This document shows positions 16,202-23,364 of a stretch of 23,533 nucleotides of DNA, in pieces. Every line of letters begins with the position of its first letter. Within the stretch, counting starts at the first letter, position 1. The stretch covers positions 1 to 23,533 of the forward strand of contig NZ_WWVR01000039.1 in assembly GCF_009883055.1 (NCBI RefSeq), given 5' to 3'. Source of the stretch: Blautia sp. BIOML-A1. GTDB lineage: Bacteria; Bacillota; Clostridia; Lachnospirales; Lachnospiraceae. The translations under genes and the position numbers were made by a program. The notes under the pieces are model-generated. The model saw only the letters and a list, made by a program, of their open reading frames with translations, ran no database searches and was not told the origin of the DNA.

Positions 16202-16859
16202 TTCCTATCGCCTTTCCCATAGGTTTTCTCACAACACAATGCATTCGCATACCTTTACGAATTTCAAATTTTTCTACTTTTAATCCTGCTTTTTTGCAAC
16301 ATTTTATGACCACATCTCTTGTTGGCACTTGGACATCTCCATGTCCGCATATATTTGCCAACGGCATTTCCAATGTATTCATTAGCCATACCAATACTTT
16401 ATTGTCACTGGTCACATCTCTCAGTATCAATCTTCCATTTGGGCGAAGACATCTTTTCACACTGTCAAAAAATGCCTGTGGATCTGGATAATGATGGAAG
16501 CTCATAGAACAAATAATTGCATCAAATGAATCGTTTTCAAAAGGAAAGTTCTCACAGTCTCCTACAACAAATGTTGCATTTGAAATATTTTTCTTTTTTG
16601 CCTGTTCAATCATGGCAGGAGTCAGATCCAGTCCTGTATAATGCCGGTCTGGATGTTTTTCTGCTAATAAAGAAATCATTGGTGCAGGTCCGCAGCCTGC
16701 ATCCAATAAATCTCTAAATGGCTCCTTATCTAATTCTTCCAGAATATCCGGATAATCCTTTTTGCACATTTCGTAAATGCCAGCATGGTTACTTTCATAT
16801 CTTCCTGCTGCTTTTGTAAACTCTTTAATTGACAATTTTTTATATTCTTCATTTTTCAT
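16191..16859 (-). CDS. Class I SAM-dependent methyltransferase
   Basis: 222 residues from the ATG at 16859, chosen because GGAGG lies ~8 nt upstream; the longer reading from 16904 has none. Motif I is LLDAGCGPAP (~51-60), motif II has the acidic LDLTPAMIEQAK, then NATFVVGDCENFPF, IICSMSFHHYPDP (post-motif) and LRPNGRLILRDV, the usual Methyltransf_11/UbiE-like order. The target (small molecule or protein) is unknown. It sits between the ZIP permease and the transglutaminase-like gene in an operon that starts with a probable metal operator, so methylation of a metal-binding small molecule is a possible but unproven role. Confidence 0.92.
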   Translation of the reverse strand: MKNEEYKKLSIKEFTKAAGRYESNHAGIYEMCKKDYPDILEELDKEPFRDLLDAGCGPAPMISLLAEKHPDRHYTGLDLTPAMIEQAKKKNISNATFVVGDCENFPFENDSFDAIICSMSFHHYPDPQAFFDSVKRCLRPNGRLILRDVTSDNKVLVWLMNTLEMPLANICGHGDVQVPTRDVVIKCCKKAGLKVEKFEIRKGMRMHCVVRKPMGKAIGNER

Positions 16860-16873
16860 GCTTTTTCCTCCAA

Positions 16874-16972
16874 TCACTGTGCCTTTTTCGTCTTGCATCC
16901 ACATTTCTTCCTTCTTTTCATATAAGCATAAAACTGCTTATGCAATTCCCTCATTTCATCTGGTGCCTTCAT
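16874..16972 (-). CDS. Possible 32-aa basic peptide with CGC motif
   Basis: ATG at 16972 to TGA at 16874, reading MKAPDEMRELHKQFYAYMKR and ending in a Lys/Arg/Cys tail with Cys-Gly-Cys. The stop lies 14 nt before the methyltransferase start, with the GGAGG of that gene in between. The frame continues in line with the ZIP gene after its TAA, so it might also be an old C-terminal extension of ZIP (read-through would add 44 residues ending in the CGC tail). No good ribosome site of its own: AGGAGAGG is ~20 nt away. Low confidence. Confidence 0.3.
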   Translation of the reverse strand: MKAPDEMRELHKQFYAYMKRRKKCGCKTKKAQ

Positions 16973-17002
16973 AGCATTCTCATAAGAATCATTCCTCTCC
17001 TC

Positions 17003-17785
17003 TTACCCCAGTGCCACATCCAAAATCATCATCAAACTAAATCCAAGTGCAAAGAAAAGCGTACCAATATTCGAGTGCTGTCCCTGCGACATTTCCGGAA
17101 TTAGTTCTTCAACCACGACATATAACATGGCTCCTGCTGCAAAACTCAGTAAATATGGTAATGCCGGGATTACCAGCTGTGCAGCAAGAATCGTCACTAC
17201 TGCTCCAATCGGTTCAACCACTCCTGAAAGTACACCTCCAAGAAATGCCTTTCTCTTACTTTCACCCTCTGCCCTAAGCGGCATGGATATAATCGCTCCT
17301 TCTGGAAAATTCTGGATAGCAATTCCAAGTGATAAGGCAAGTGCACTTGTTGCTGTAATCTGTGCATTTTCAGCAAGAAATCCTGCATACATTACACCAA
17401 CCGCCATACCTTCAGGGATGTTATGTAATGTAACTGCCAACACCATCTTCGTAGTACGATCTAGTTTGCTTTTCGGTCCCTCTGCCTGTTCACTTCCAAC
17501 ATGAAGATGCGGAATCAAATGATCAAGTGCGAGTAAAAACAATATACCAATCCAGAACCCAACAGCTGCCGGAACAAACGATAAAGTTCCCATATTCTCA
17601 GATTGTTTAATAGCCGGAATCAGAAGACTCCAAATTGAAGCAGCAACCATTATACCCGCTGCAAATCCTGCAAGTGCACGTTGCAGTAACTTGCTAAGTG
17701 TTTTTCTCATAAAAAACACGCATGCTGTACCTAGCGTTGTTCCAACAAATGGAATCAGTATACCTTCAAAAATATTTATTTGCAT
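17003..17785 (-). CDS. ZIP-family divalent metal permease (ZupT/GufA-like)
   Basis: 260 residues from the ATG at 17785, chosen for GAAGGA 8 nt upstream; the longer frame from 17827 is unsupported. About eight hydrophobic helices. Metal-site motifs: LAVTLHNIPEGMAVGV (His-Asn-x-Pro-Glu-Gly) and, in the next helix, LGIAIQNFPEGAIIS, then GVVEPIGA. The loop LDHLIPHLHVGSEQ is His-containing, as in other ZIPs. It brings zinc, iron or manganese into the cytosol down a gradient. It is the first gene of its operon, behind a GTTAG-N6-CTAAC palindrome. Metal preference cannot be read from the sequence. Confidence 0.93.
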   Translation of the reverse strand: MQINIFEGILIPFVGTTLGTACVFFMRKTLSKLLQRALAGFAAGIMVAASIWSLLIPAIKQSENMGTLSFVPAAVGFWIGILFLLALDHLIPHLHVGSEQAEGPKSKLDRTTKMVLAVTLHNIPEGMAVGVMYAGFLAENAQITATSALALSLGIAIQNFPEGAIISMPLRAEGESKRKAFLGGVLSGVVEPIGAVVTILAAQLVIPALPYLLSFAAGAMLYVVVEELIPEMSQGQHSNIGTLFFALGFSLMMILDVALG

Positions 17786-17922
17786 TATATTTTCCTTCCA
17801 TATATGCTTGAAAAAATTCATTGGCAAAAATAATTATCTTCAGCGGTATAGTATTAGTTCTATAGCTTATTGATTATATTGCCTAATATCTGTTATTCTA
17901 TAATTTTTCATATTTTCATTGT

Positions 17923-17938
17923 GTTAGTTTTGACTAAC
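17923..17938. promoter_or_regulatory. GTTAG-N6-CTAAC operator upstream of the ZIP operon
   Basis: Perfect 5-bp arms (6 bp with ACTAAC), 138-153 nt upstream of the ZIP start and just above a TATAGAAT-like -10 sequence (minus strand). It is the same palindrome and spacing as at 15138-15153. Confidence 0.6.
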
Positions 17939-17949
17939 TGTTTGGTATA

Positions 17950-17995
17950 AAGAAAACCGTGCAAAAAGCAGACTGTAATTTCACACGGTTTTCTT
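17950..17995. terminator. 12-bp hairpin between the AlbA_2 relic and the ZIP promoter
   Basis: AAGAAAACCGTG pairs perfectly with CACGGTTTTCTT around a 22-nt loop. The A and T tracts are within the stem, so it may work weakly in either direction. It insulates the ZIP operon from DNA to the right. Confidence 0.55.
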
Positions 17996-18059
17996 ATGCT
18001 TAAGTATATCACTTACGTAATCATATAACAATATATTTCTTTCAACAATTTACAAAATC

Positions 18060-18326
18060 TAACGTGTGAATTAATATCCCATGCCCTATGAATCAACACG
18101 TTGGCAATTGCTTCTCTAAATGCTGCTTCCGGTATTTTCTCTATCATCTTTCTGTCAGCGCCCTGTATTACTTCATATTGATAATAATCTCTAAATGCAT
18201 CTATTGCTTTTTCATATACATCTAAGGCCGATGTGTTTTCGAAGGTCACTCTTTTTTGAATGATACTGATGCTTTCTCCGAATTTGACAATATCAATTCC
18301 CGGGAAATGATTTTTATCTGCCAGAA
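18060..18326 (-). pseudogene. Fragment of an AlbA_2/HATPase regulator
   Basis: The minus strand reads LADKNHFPGIDIVKFGESIS, then YEKAIDAFRDYYQYEVIQGA and FREAIANVLIHRAWDINSH, nearly identical to the middle of the intact protein encoded at 6032-7285 (conservative changes throughout). Both ends of the homology stop abruptly: to the left after DINSHVR, to the right before the AlbA_2 domain. There is no start or ribosome site. It is a decayed partial copy, in the same orientation as the intact gene. The 18327-18451 stretch to its right is the leader of the kinase gene. Confidence 0.88.
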
Positions 18327-18451
18327 TTGTTCCAGGTTTTCGACTCCTCCGGTTTCACATAACCAGGCTGTTTTTCTTACTCTGTTTATGATAAAATTAC
18401 AGTAACTTCAGAAGCTTTCCCATTGTTTTCTTTTTACTGGAGGATTTTTCA

Positions 18452-19735
18452 ATGCAGGAAATACATCATTTTTTTCACTCATTATTCAGTCCCACCCTTG
18501 ATTTCCGTGTTCGGCTGTTTAATATCCTGGCTTTAGGAGGCACTGTGATCAGCCTGATCATGGCCTTTCTCAGTCTCGGAACCGGTTCTTGGAGAAATGT
18601 CCTGATCAACATTATGCTGGTCGCAGTCTCAGGAGAACTTTTTCTTTATTCCTATTACAGTGGGAAATATCAGCGCTGCTATCTGATCACCATTGTCATG
18701 ATTTTTCTGATTGTTTTTCCGGTGATGTTTTTTACCAGCGGCGGATATCATGGCGGTATGCCGGCCTTCTTCGTGTTTGCCATTATTTTTACCGTGCTGA
18801 TGCTGGAAAAAAGACGTGCTCTGATCGTTTCTCTGCTGGAAATTATCCTATATATGGGACTGTGTCTGGCCGCATACCATTTTCCGCACATTGTAACTCC
18901 TTTTGCCACGGAAGCAGACCGACTGGCAGATATTCTTCTGGCATTTGTCTCTGTAAGTACTGTCTGCGGCATTGTTCTCTATTTTCATCTGAAGGAATAC
19001 AACCAGCAGCAGCTCCTTCTGGAGGAACAGAACCTGCGGCTGCGCTCCCTTGACAATGCCAAGTCTACCTTCCTGACCACCGTTGCCCACGAGATAAAAA
19101 ATCCTCTGAGTTCCATCTCCCTCCACGCCCGGGACACCTCTGAGCTCCTTGAAGAAGAACCTCTGGATTTCTCTCTTATGCAGGAAAATCTCCGTACCAT
19201 TGAACAGTCAGTAATGCGGATCGATCGGATCGTACTGGATTTGATGGATACCGTTTCCATTGAGCAGGGACGGCTGGCCCTTTCCCTTGTGCCATCAGAT
19301 CTGGGAGCACTTTTACATTCTGTGGAAAAAGATTTCAGCAGTCATCCAGGTTCCGAGAATAATCAGATGGTGCTTACGATACAACCCGACCTCCCGGAAA
19401 TCTCTGCAGACCCGGAACGGCTGATTCAGGTTATCACCAATCTGGTCTCCAATGCAGAGCGTCACACCCGAAACGGAACCATCACTATTTCCCTTACAGG
19501 CGAACCGGGCTGGCAGACCATCTGCGTCTCCGACACTGGAACCGGTATGTCAGAAGAAATGCGAAAAAACGCACTCAAGGGTTATGTTTCTGCTGATAAA
19601 GATTACTGGCGGCACGGCATAGGCCTCTATGTCTGTCATCAGATCATCACCGCCCACAGCGGCAAAATATGGCTGAAAAGCAAAGAAGGTGAGGGAACTC
19701 AGGTGTTCTTCTCACTTCCGGAGGAGGAATCATAA
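18452..19735 (+). CDS. Sensor histidine kinase
   Basis: 427 residues with GGAGG 8 nt upstream. Residues ~20-180 form about five to six membrane helices with almost no external loop, so the sensor is intramembrane or reads envelope state. A short coiled coil (EYNQQQLLLEEQNLRLRSLDNA) leads to the H-box TVAHEIKNPLSSIS with the phospho-accepting His, then N-box ITNLVSNAERHT, G1 SDTGTGMS and G2 HGIGLYVCHQI. The HEIKNP motif suggests kinase and phosphatase activity. The stop abuts the response regulator ATG directly. Codon use and G+C are higher than in the minus-strand blocks around it. Confidence 0.95.
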   Translation: MQEIHHFFHSLFSPTLDFRVRLFNILALGGTVISLIMAFLSLGTGSWRNVLINIMLVAVSGELFLYSYYSGKYQRCYLITIVMIFLIVFPVMFFTSGGYHGGMPAFFVFAIIFTVLMLEKRRALIVSLLEIILYMGLCLAAYHFPHIVTPFATEADRLADILLAFVSVSTVCGIVLYFHLKEYNQQQLLLEEQNLRLRSLDNAKSTFLTTVAHEIKNPLSSISLHARDTSELLEEEPLDFSLMQENLRTIEQSVMRIDRIVLDLMDTVSIEQGRLALSLVPSDLGALLHSVEKDFSSHPGSENNQMVLTIQPDLPEISADPERLIQVITNLVSNAERHTRNGTITISLTGEPGWQTICVSDTGTGMSEEMRKNALKGYVSADKDYWRHGIGLYVCHQIITAHSGKIWLKSKEGEGTQVFFSLPEEES

Positions 19736-20449
19736 ATGAATGAAAAGAAATCGCTTATCCTTATGGTGGAGGATGAAGAACAGGTGCTGAATGCCAACTG
19801 CCGGATGCTGCGGCGCCGTGGATACGATGTCCGCACTGCACAGACAGTCTCCGAAGTCTATCATCAGCTTGAAGAACAGCTGCCAGATCTTCTCATCCTG
19901 GACATTATGCTTCCGGACGGAAACGGCCTGGATATCTGCCGCCACTTCCGCGAAAAAACCATGAAGCCGGTTCTTTTTCTCTCAGGAAAAAGTGATATCC
20001 GAGATAAGGTAGAAGGACTTCAGCAGGGAGGCGACTATTATCTCACCAAGCCTTATAATTTCGACGAATTTCTGGCCGTAATCCAGATGCTTCTGGAACG
20101 CCAGAAACGAATAGAAGAAAAAATAAAAGAAAAATTTCAGGCTTCCCGCCAGATCACCATTGGAAGCCTGCGGCTGGATCTTTCGGACGGCCATGCATAT
20201 CTCAATAATGCTGACACAGGTCTTACCCGTACCGAATTCTCCCTGCTACGTCTCCTTGCTGAAAATCAGGAGAAGATTTTTTCTGCAAAGGAGCTCTATG
20301 AAGCAGTATGGGGCAGCTGTGCGGGAACAGATACCAGCACGGTACGGCGGCATATCTTTAACCTGCGGATCAAGATTGGTGCCGAGGATACCGATGAATA
20401 TGACATTGTCTCGGTTTATGGTAAGGGATATCTTTTTACCTGCCGGTAA
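19736..20449 (+). CDS. OmpR/PhoB-type response regulator
   Basis: 237 residues. Receiver domain ~5-120: acidic pocket Glu12/Asp13, phospho-acceptor Asp56 in LLILDIMLPDGNG, the usual Thr/Ser replaced by Ser in LFLSGKSD, and Lys in YYLTKPYNF. C-terminal winged helix ~135-235: LTRTEFSLLRLLAENQ, TSTVRRHIFNLRIKI and VYGKGYLF. It is translated from AGGAGGAA inside the kinase 3' end with no gap, so the two are partners. Target genes are unknown; the secreted-protein gene 88 nt downstream is the most likely one in this window. Confidence 0.96.
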   Translation: MNEKKSLILMVEDEEQVLNANCRMLRRRGYDVRTAQTVSEVYHQLEEQLPDLLILDIMLPDGNGLDICRHFREKTMKPVLFLSGKSDIRDKVEGLQQGGDYYLTKPYNFDEFLAVIQMLLERQKRIEEKIKEKFQASRQITIGSLRLDLSDGHAYLNNADTGLTRTEFSLLRLLAENQEKIFSAKELYEAVWGSCAGTDTSTVRRHIFNLRIKIGAEDTDEYDIVSVYGKGYLFTCR

Positions 20450-20469
20450 ATGTCTCTTTTTCTTCACAT

Positions 20470-20511
20470 TTCTGAATATCAGAATCTATCTGTTACAATA
20501 TACTTAACAGA
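20470..20511 (+). promoter_or_regulatory. Candidate promoter/operator of the secreted-protein gene
   Basis: Two nested dyads, TTCTGA-N3-TCAGAA (20470-20484) and TCTGTT-N11-AACAGA (20489-20511), surround a TACAAT -10-like box. This would suit control by the upstream response regulator, but OmpR-type sites are usually direct repeats, so the link is only positional. Confidence 0.3.
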
Positions 20512-20537
20512 CAGGTTCTTTTTATCAGGAGGTGCCT

Positions 20538-21863
20538 ATGCATAAAAAAATCTTAATTCTTTTAACAGGCTCGATTGCTCTTTCCATATCTGCAGTCCCG
20601 GTCCTCGCTTCTGACTCTCCAACCGATGATGGGCAGTACATCTGGCAGGATGAAAACGGAGATTACTGGTACCGCAATGGTTCCGAGGATGAATATATCG
20701 GCGAAGGTAATTATGCCCCTGATCCGGATTCCGGTGAACTGATGGAAGGCAACGATGCCGGCTGGACCGAGCAGGACGGTTATTTTGAACCTCATTATTA
20801 CTATGAGGATGGCAGTGTATGGCTGGAGGATGCTACCGGAACCACTTATATTGGCTCCAGAGATAACTATTATATTGATGACTACGGCAATCTTCAGGAA
20901 TATTCCGCTTCAGAAGCTGATTCCTCCTCCGGAGATTCTTCAGAAAAATCGTATTCCGGAACTTCCTCCGATTCCAGTGGAAACTCCTCCTCACAGAATT
21001 CTGATTCTTCATCCCCCAGTTCCTCTTCCGATACAAATGCAGAAGAATCCTCTGAATCAGAAAAGCGTGGCGAGCTTCATATGCGGGTTGGCTTTCCTGC
21101 CGATGATACAATCAGAGAATCCATGCCCGAAAAAGGAGGTTATTTCGAGCAACGTTCCGTAAATGAGGGAAAAAGTACTGCCTTTGTTTTAAAAGTAGCT
21201 AATTCTTCTCTGGAAGATTCTTCCCTTAATGGTTTTCTGGCAGAATACTATCCGGTAAAGGGTGAGATCATCACCCAAGAGGACCTTACCTTTGAATCTT
21301 ATCCTGCTACGAAATATCAATATTTAACCGCAGTCAACGAAGAAGAACAAAATGTAGATGTGCTTGTATGCCAGACTGACGATTATACATTTGGACTTTT
21401 TATCCTGACCCCGTCAGACACCTATGATAAAGCCGCTGAAAAGGAAGCTGCAGAACTGATTAAATCCATAGATTTCGTTTACGCAGAGTATGTGGATATG
21501 GCCATGACGGATTACTTTCAGGTTCTTACTCCGGAGCGTTGGAAATATCTCTGCCGTTATGAAACGACCGAAACCGAAAATGGTGGATATAAACTGACTT
21601 ATTACAATGAGGATGTTCCTGTGCTGACCCTGGAAGCCAGATATTACGATGGTGAAGACCAGCCTCTGGACAGTGTATGGCAGGGCTATCTCGGCCGCAT
21701 CGAAACCGTCGATGGCAAAAAATACGATCTTCTGTCCACCATCAGCCAGTACTCCGAGGATGCCTCTGATGAATGGAAGGAAATGTATGACACCTATCTG
21801 GATACCATAAACGGAATCCGCATAATGGATGGCTGTTCCCTGACCGAAGGAAGTCATACCTGA
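20538..21863 (+). CDS. Secreted Ser-rich protein with two aromatic/acidic repeats
   Basis: 441 residues from the ATG at 20538, with AGGAGG 5-10 nt upstream (a GTG at 20532 falls inside that site). Signal peptide 1-24 (HKKILILLTGSIALSISAVP, predicted cut VLA-S). Residues 34-70 and 87-121 form two related units with the pattern aromatic-x-D/E-G-x-W, then YIG, then NY and D-x-x-G-x-L-x-E. A Ser-rich spacer (~123-174) links these to a soluble C-terminal domain (~178-441) that I do not recognise. There is no sorting motif and no lipobox Cys, so it is probably released or held by the repeats. It follows the two-component pair and may be its target or a signal partner. Confidence 0.88.
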   Translation: MHKKILILLTGSIALSISAVPVLASDSPTDDGQYIWQDENGDYWYRNGSEDEYIGEGNYAPDPDSGELMEGNDAGWTEQDGYFEPHYYYEDGSVWLEDATGTTYIGSRDNYYIDDYGNLQEYSASEADSSSGDSSEKSYSGTSSDSSGNSSSQNSDSSSPSSSSDTNAEESSESEKRGELHMRVGFPADDTIRESMPEKGGYFEQRSVNEGKSTAFVLKVANSSLEDSSLNGFLAEYYPVKGEIITQEDLTFESYPATKYQYLTAVNEEEQNVDVLVCQTDDYTFGLFILTPSDTYDKAAEKEAAELIKSIDFVYAEYVDMAMTDYFQVLTPERWKYLCRYETTETENGGYKLTYYNEDVPVLTLEARYYDGEDQPLDSVWQGYLGRIETVDGKKYDLLSTISQYSEDASDEWKEMYDTYLDTINGIRIMDGCSLTEGSHT

Positions 21864-21949
21864 TTCCCCTTTCCCCTCTGCTGTTATTTTGCAGACCGGA
21901 AAATCTATAGCTGTATCTCCGCAAAAGGCACATCATATTTACACAAAAG

Positions 21950-21993
21950 AAGCTGCAGAACTTGAGTCTTCATTGTTCTGCAGTTCCTTTATT
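21950..21993 (+). terminator. Terminator after the secreted-protein gene
   Basis: CTGCAGAAC pairs perfectly with GTTCTGCAG (13-nt loop), extended by imperfect pairs, and is followed by CCTTTATT. It lies ~90 nt after the stop at 21863. Confidence 0.6.
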
Positions 21994-22043
21994 GAAGTGA
22001 TTCTCCACTTCATCTGAAGTAACGAGAATGTGACAAACAGTTA

Positions 22044-22411
22044 TTCAATTGCCAGATGAGAAAACCATTCATCTGGTGCGGATGGCTGCAGTTCTTTTAC
22101 GGTATTACCGAATCCACTTCCACCGGATGTTGCAAAAAGCACGATCTTTTTACCACCAAAATCATAGGCTTCCAAAAATGTATTGATGATTGTCGGAGCT
22201 ACATACCACTAGACAGGAAATCCTAAAAGAATCTCGTCATAAGAACTCATATCCATCTCTTTCTTCATAATCTCCGGTCTGTATTTCTTATCACTCATTT
22301 CCACACTGCTTTGGGATTTTTTATCCATCCAGTCAAGATCAGCCTTTGTATATGGAACTTTTGGCTCAATCTCAAATGAATATTTCGCATAAAAACAGAT
22401 GTATAAGATTT
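22044..22411 (-). pseudogene. Flavodoxin/cupin fusion relic
   Basis: The minus strand first shows one arm of the hairpin found upstream of the intact flavodoxin (22392-22411 versus 4128-4148). From 22376 it shows flavodoxin sequence from FEIEPKVPYTKADLDW through GFPV, an in-frame TAG where the intact gene has Trp (FPIWW), then [16 protein letters not shown] to ELQPSAPD. There it switches to the cupin gene (EWFSHLAIE) and stops at TAA (22041-22043). The first ~33 residues and the ribosome site are missing. The junction lies at a 10-bp sequence common to the two intact genes. The gene is dead. Confidence 0.9.
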
Positions 22412-22504
22412 GAAGTTCTCTTCTTTTTAATAGTTTTGGATTCATTCCGAACTTAGCCATATTAGAGCAGTACAAATGTATTATTCCTTTTTATCTTACT
22501 GTTA

Positions 22505-23215
22505 TCATTTTCTTTTTTTGTATTTTGTCTGAAGAAGCCATTTCTGATCTATCACTTTCATTTCTTCTCCAAAGCGAATATGAAGACTCACAGAGCACGC
22601 TTGTTGCTCTATTTTTTCTATGATTCCTTCGCCAAATTTTGGATGATTGACGCTTTCCCCTTTTTCATATTTTATAATCACATTCTGCGTTCTTCTGTAT
22701 TCCTGCTCTCTTCTGTGCTGATCCCGTATGGTGACTGTTTTGTCATGAATCGGATTCCTGAGAGTTTTTTCATAATTGTGATTCATCAGTGCCTCACCCG
22801 CTTTATAATAGGGCGTTGGTGCCGCACCTATCAATGAGCAGCAGTATTTCCATGCACTTCCGTGAATTCCAGGCTGCCACTGATACTGTTTCGGAATAGG
22901 CATATTGTATCGCATATAATGTGCGTATTCGTGTTTGTAAAGATCTATTCTATCTTCTTTGCTGAGTGGATTATTTACGGCATATCCTATAAAAAACAAA
23001 GAAAAATGAAAATGTTCTTTCTGCCCGTGTCCGTTTTGATTATAAGACCCCAATGAGTCCCTGTCAAAACCAAAAGTTATTGGCACTTTTGCTCCCTGAA
23101 GATGAAATTTCTTATCTAGTTCTCTGTACAACGCACGAATCTGCGCAATAAGAATTGGTGTTTCTTTCTCAAGTATTGCCCGAAGACTTTCATAAGTATT
23201 GTAATCTGTCTGCAT
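22505..23215 (-). CDS. SprT-like zinc metalloprotease with C-terminal tudor-like segment
   Basis: 236 residues. The SprT-like part has HExxH at 95-99 (LYKHEYAHYM) and a third likely ligand at His118 in GIHGSAWKYC, the usual SprT spacing. After a basic linker (~145-180) the C-terminal ~50 residues read KGESVNHPKFGEGIIEKIEQ with IRFGEE, the pattern of the small SH3/tudor-like ends of UvrD/PcrA helicases. Possible role: a DNA-associated protease or a mobile-element accessory protein (such genes are frequent on conjugative elements); neither is proven. Its ATG overlaps an upstream stop (TAATG), so another reading frame was probably coupled to it. Cytosolic. Confidence 0.82.
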   Translation of the reverse strand: MQTDYNTYESLRAILEKETPILIAQIRALYRELDKKFHLQGAKVPITFGFDRDSLGSYNQNGHGQKEHFHFSLFFIGYAVNNPLSKEDRIDLYKHEYAHYMRYNMPIPKQYQWQPGIHGSAWKYCCSLIGAAPTPYYKAGEALMNHNYEKTLRNPIHDKTVTIRDQHRREQEYRRTQNVIIKYEKGESVNHPKFGEGIIEKIEQQACSVSLHIRFGEEMKVIDQKWLLQTKYKKRK

Positions 23216-23217
23216 TA

Positions 23218-23364
23218 TTTCACATTCCTGCCCAATGTTTTTATTTCTTCCATACCCTTATCATCTTTGATATTAGAGTTCCGTATATTTTGCAGCGCTA
23301 CCTTTATTTTACGAATGATTGGTTTTGCAACCGTTACTGAAAACTTATAAAAAGTTATAAACTT
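23218..23364 (-). other. Open 49-codon stretch ending in TAATG before the SprT-like gene
   Basis: Open from after a TAG at 23365 to the TAA at 23215-23217, reading VAKPIIRKIKVALQNIRNSN and ending MEEIKTLGRNVK. There is no good start, so it may be the 3' end of a broken gene. From 23365 to the window edge I see no convincing gene. Confidence 0.3.

Noticed and set aside
18589..19053. Plus-strand 154-codon ORF inside the kinase gene
   Set aside because: It is an out-of-frame reading of the membrane domain of the histidine kinase, which has full motifs and a proper ribosome site.
22008..22021. ACTTCA-TC-TGAAGT palindrome
   Set aside because: Short 6-bp arms in a spacer between a terminator and a dead gene; likely chance or relic.
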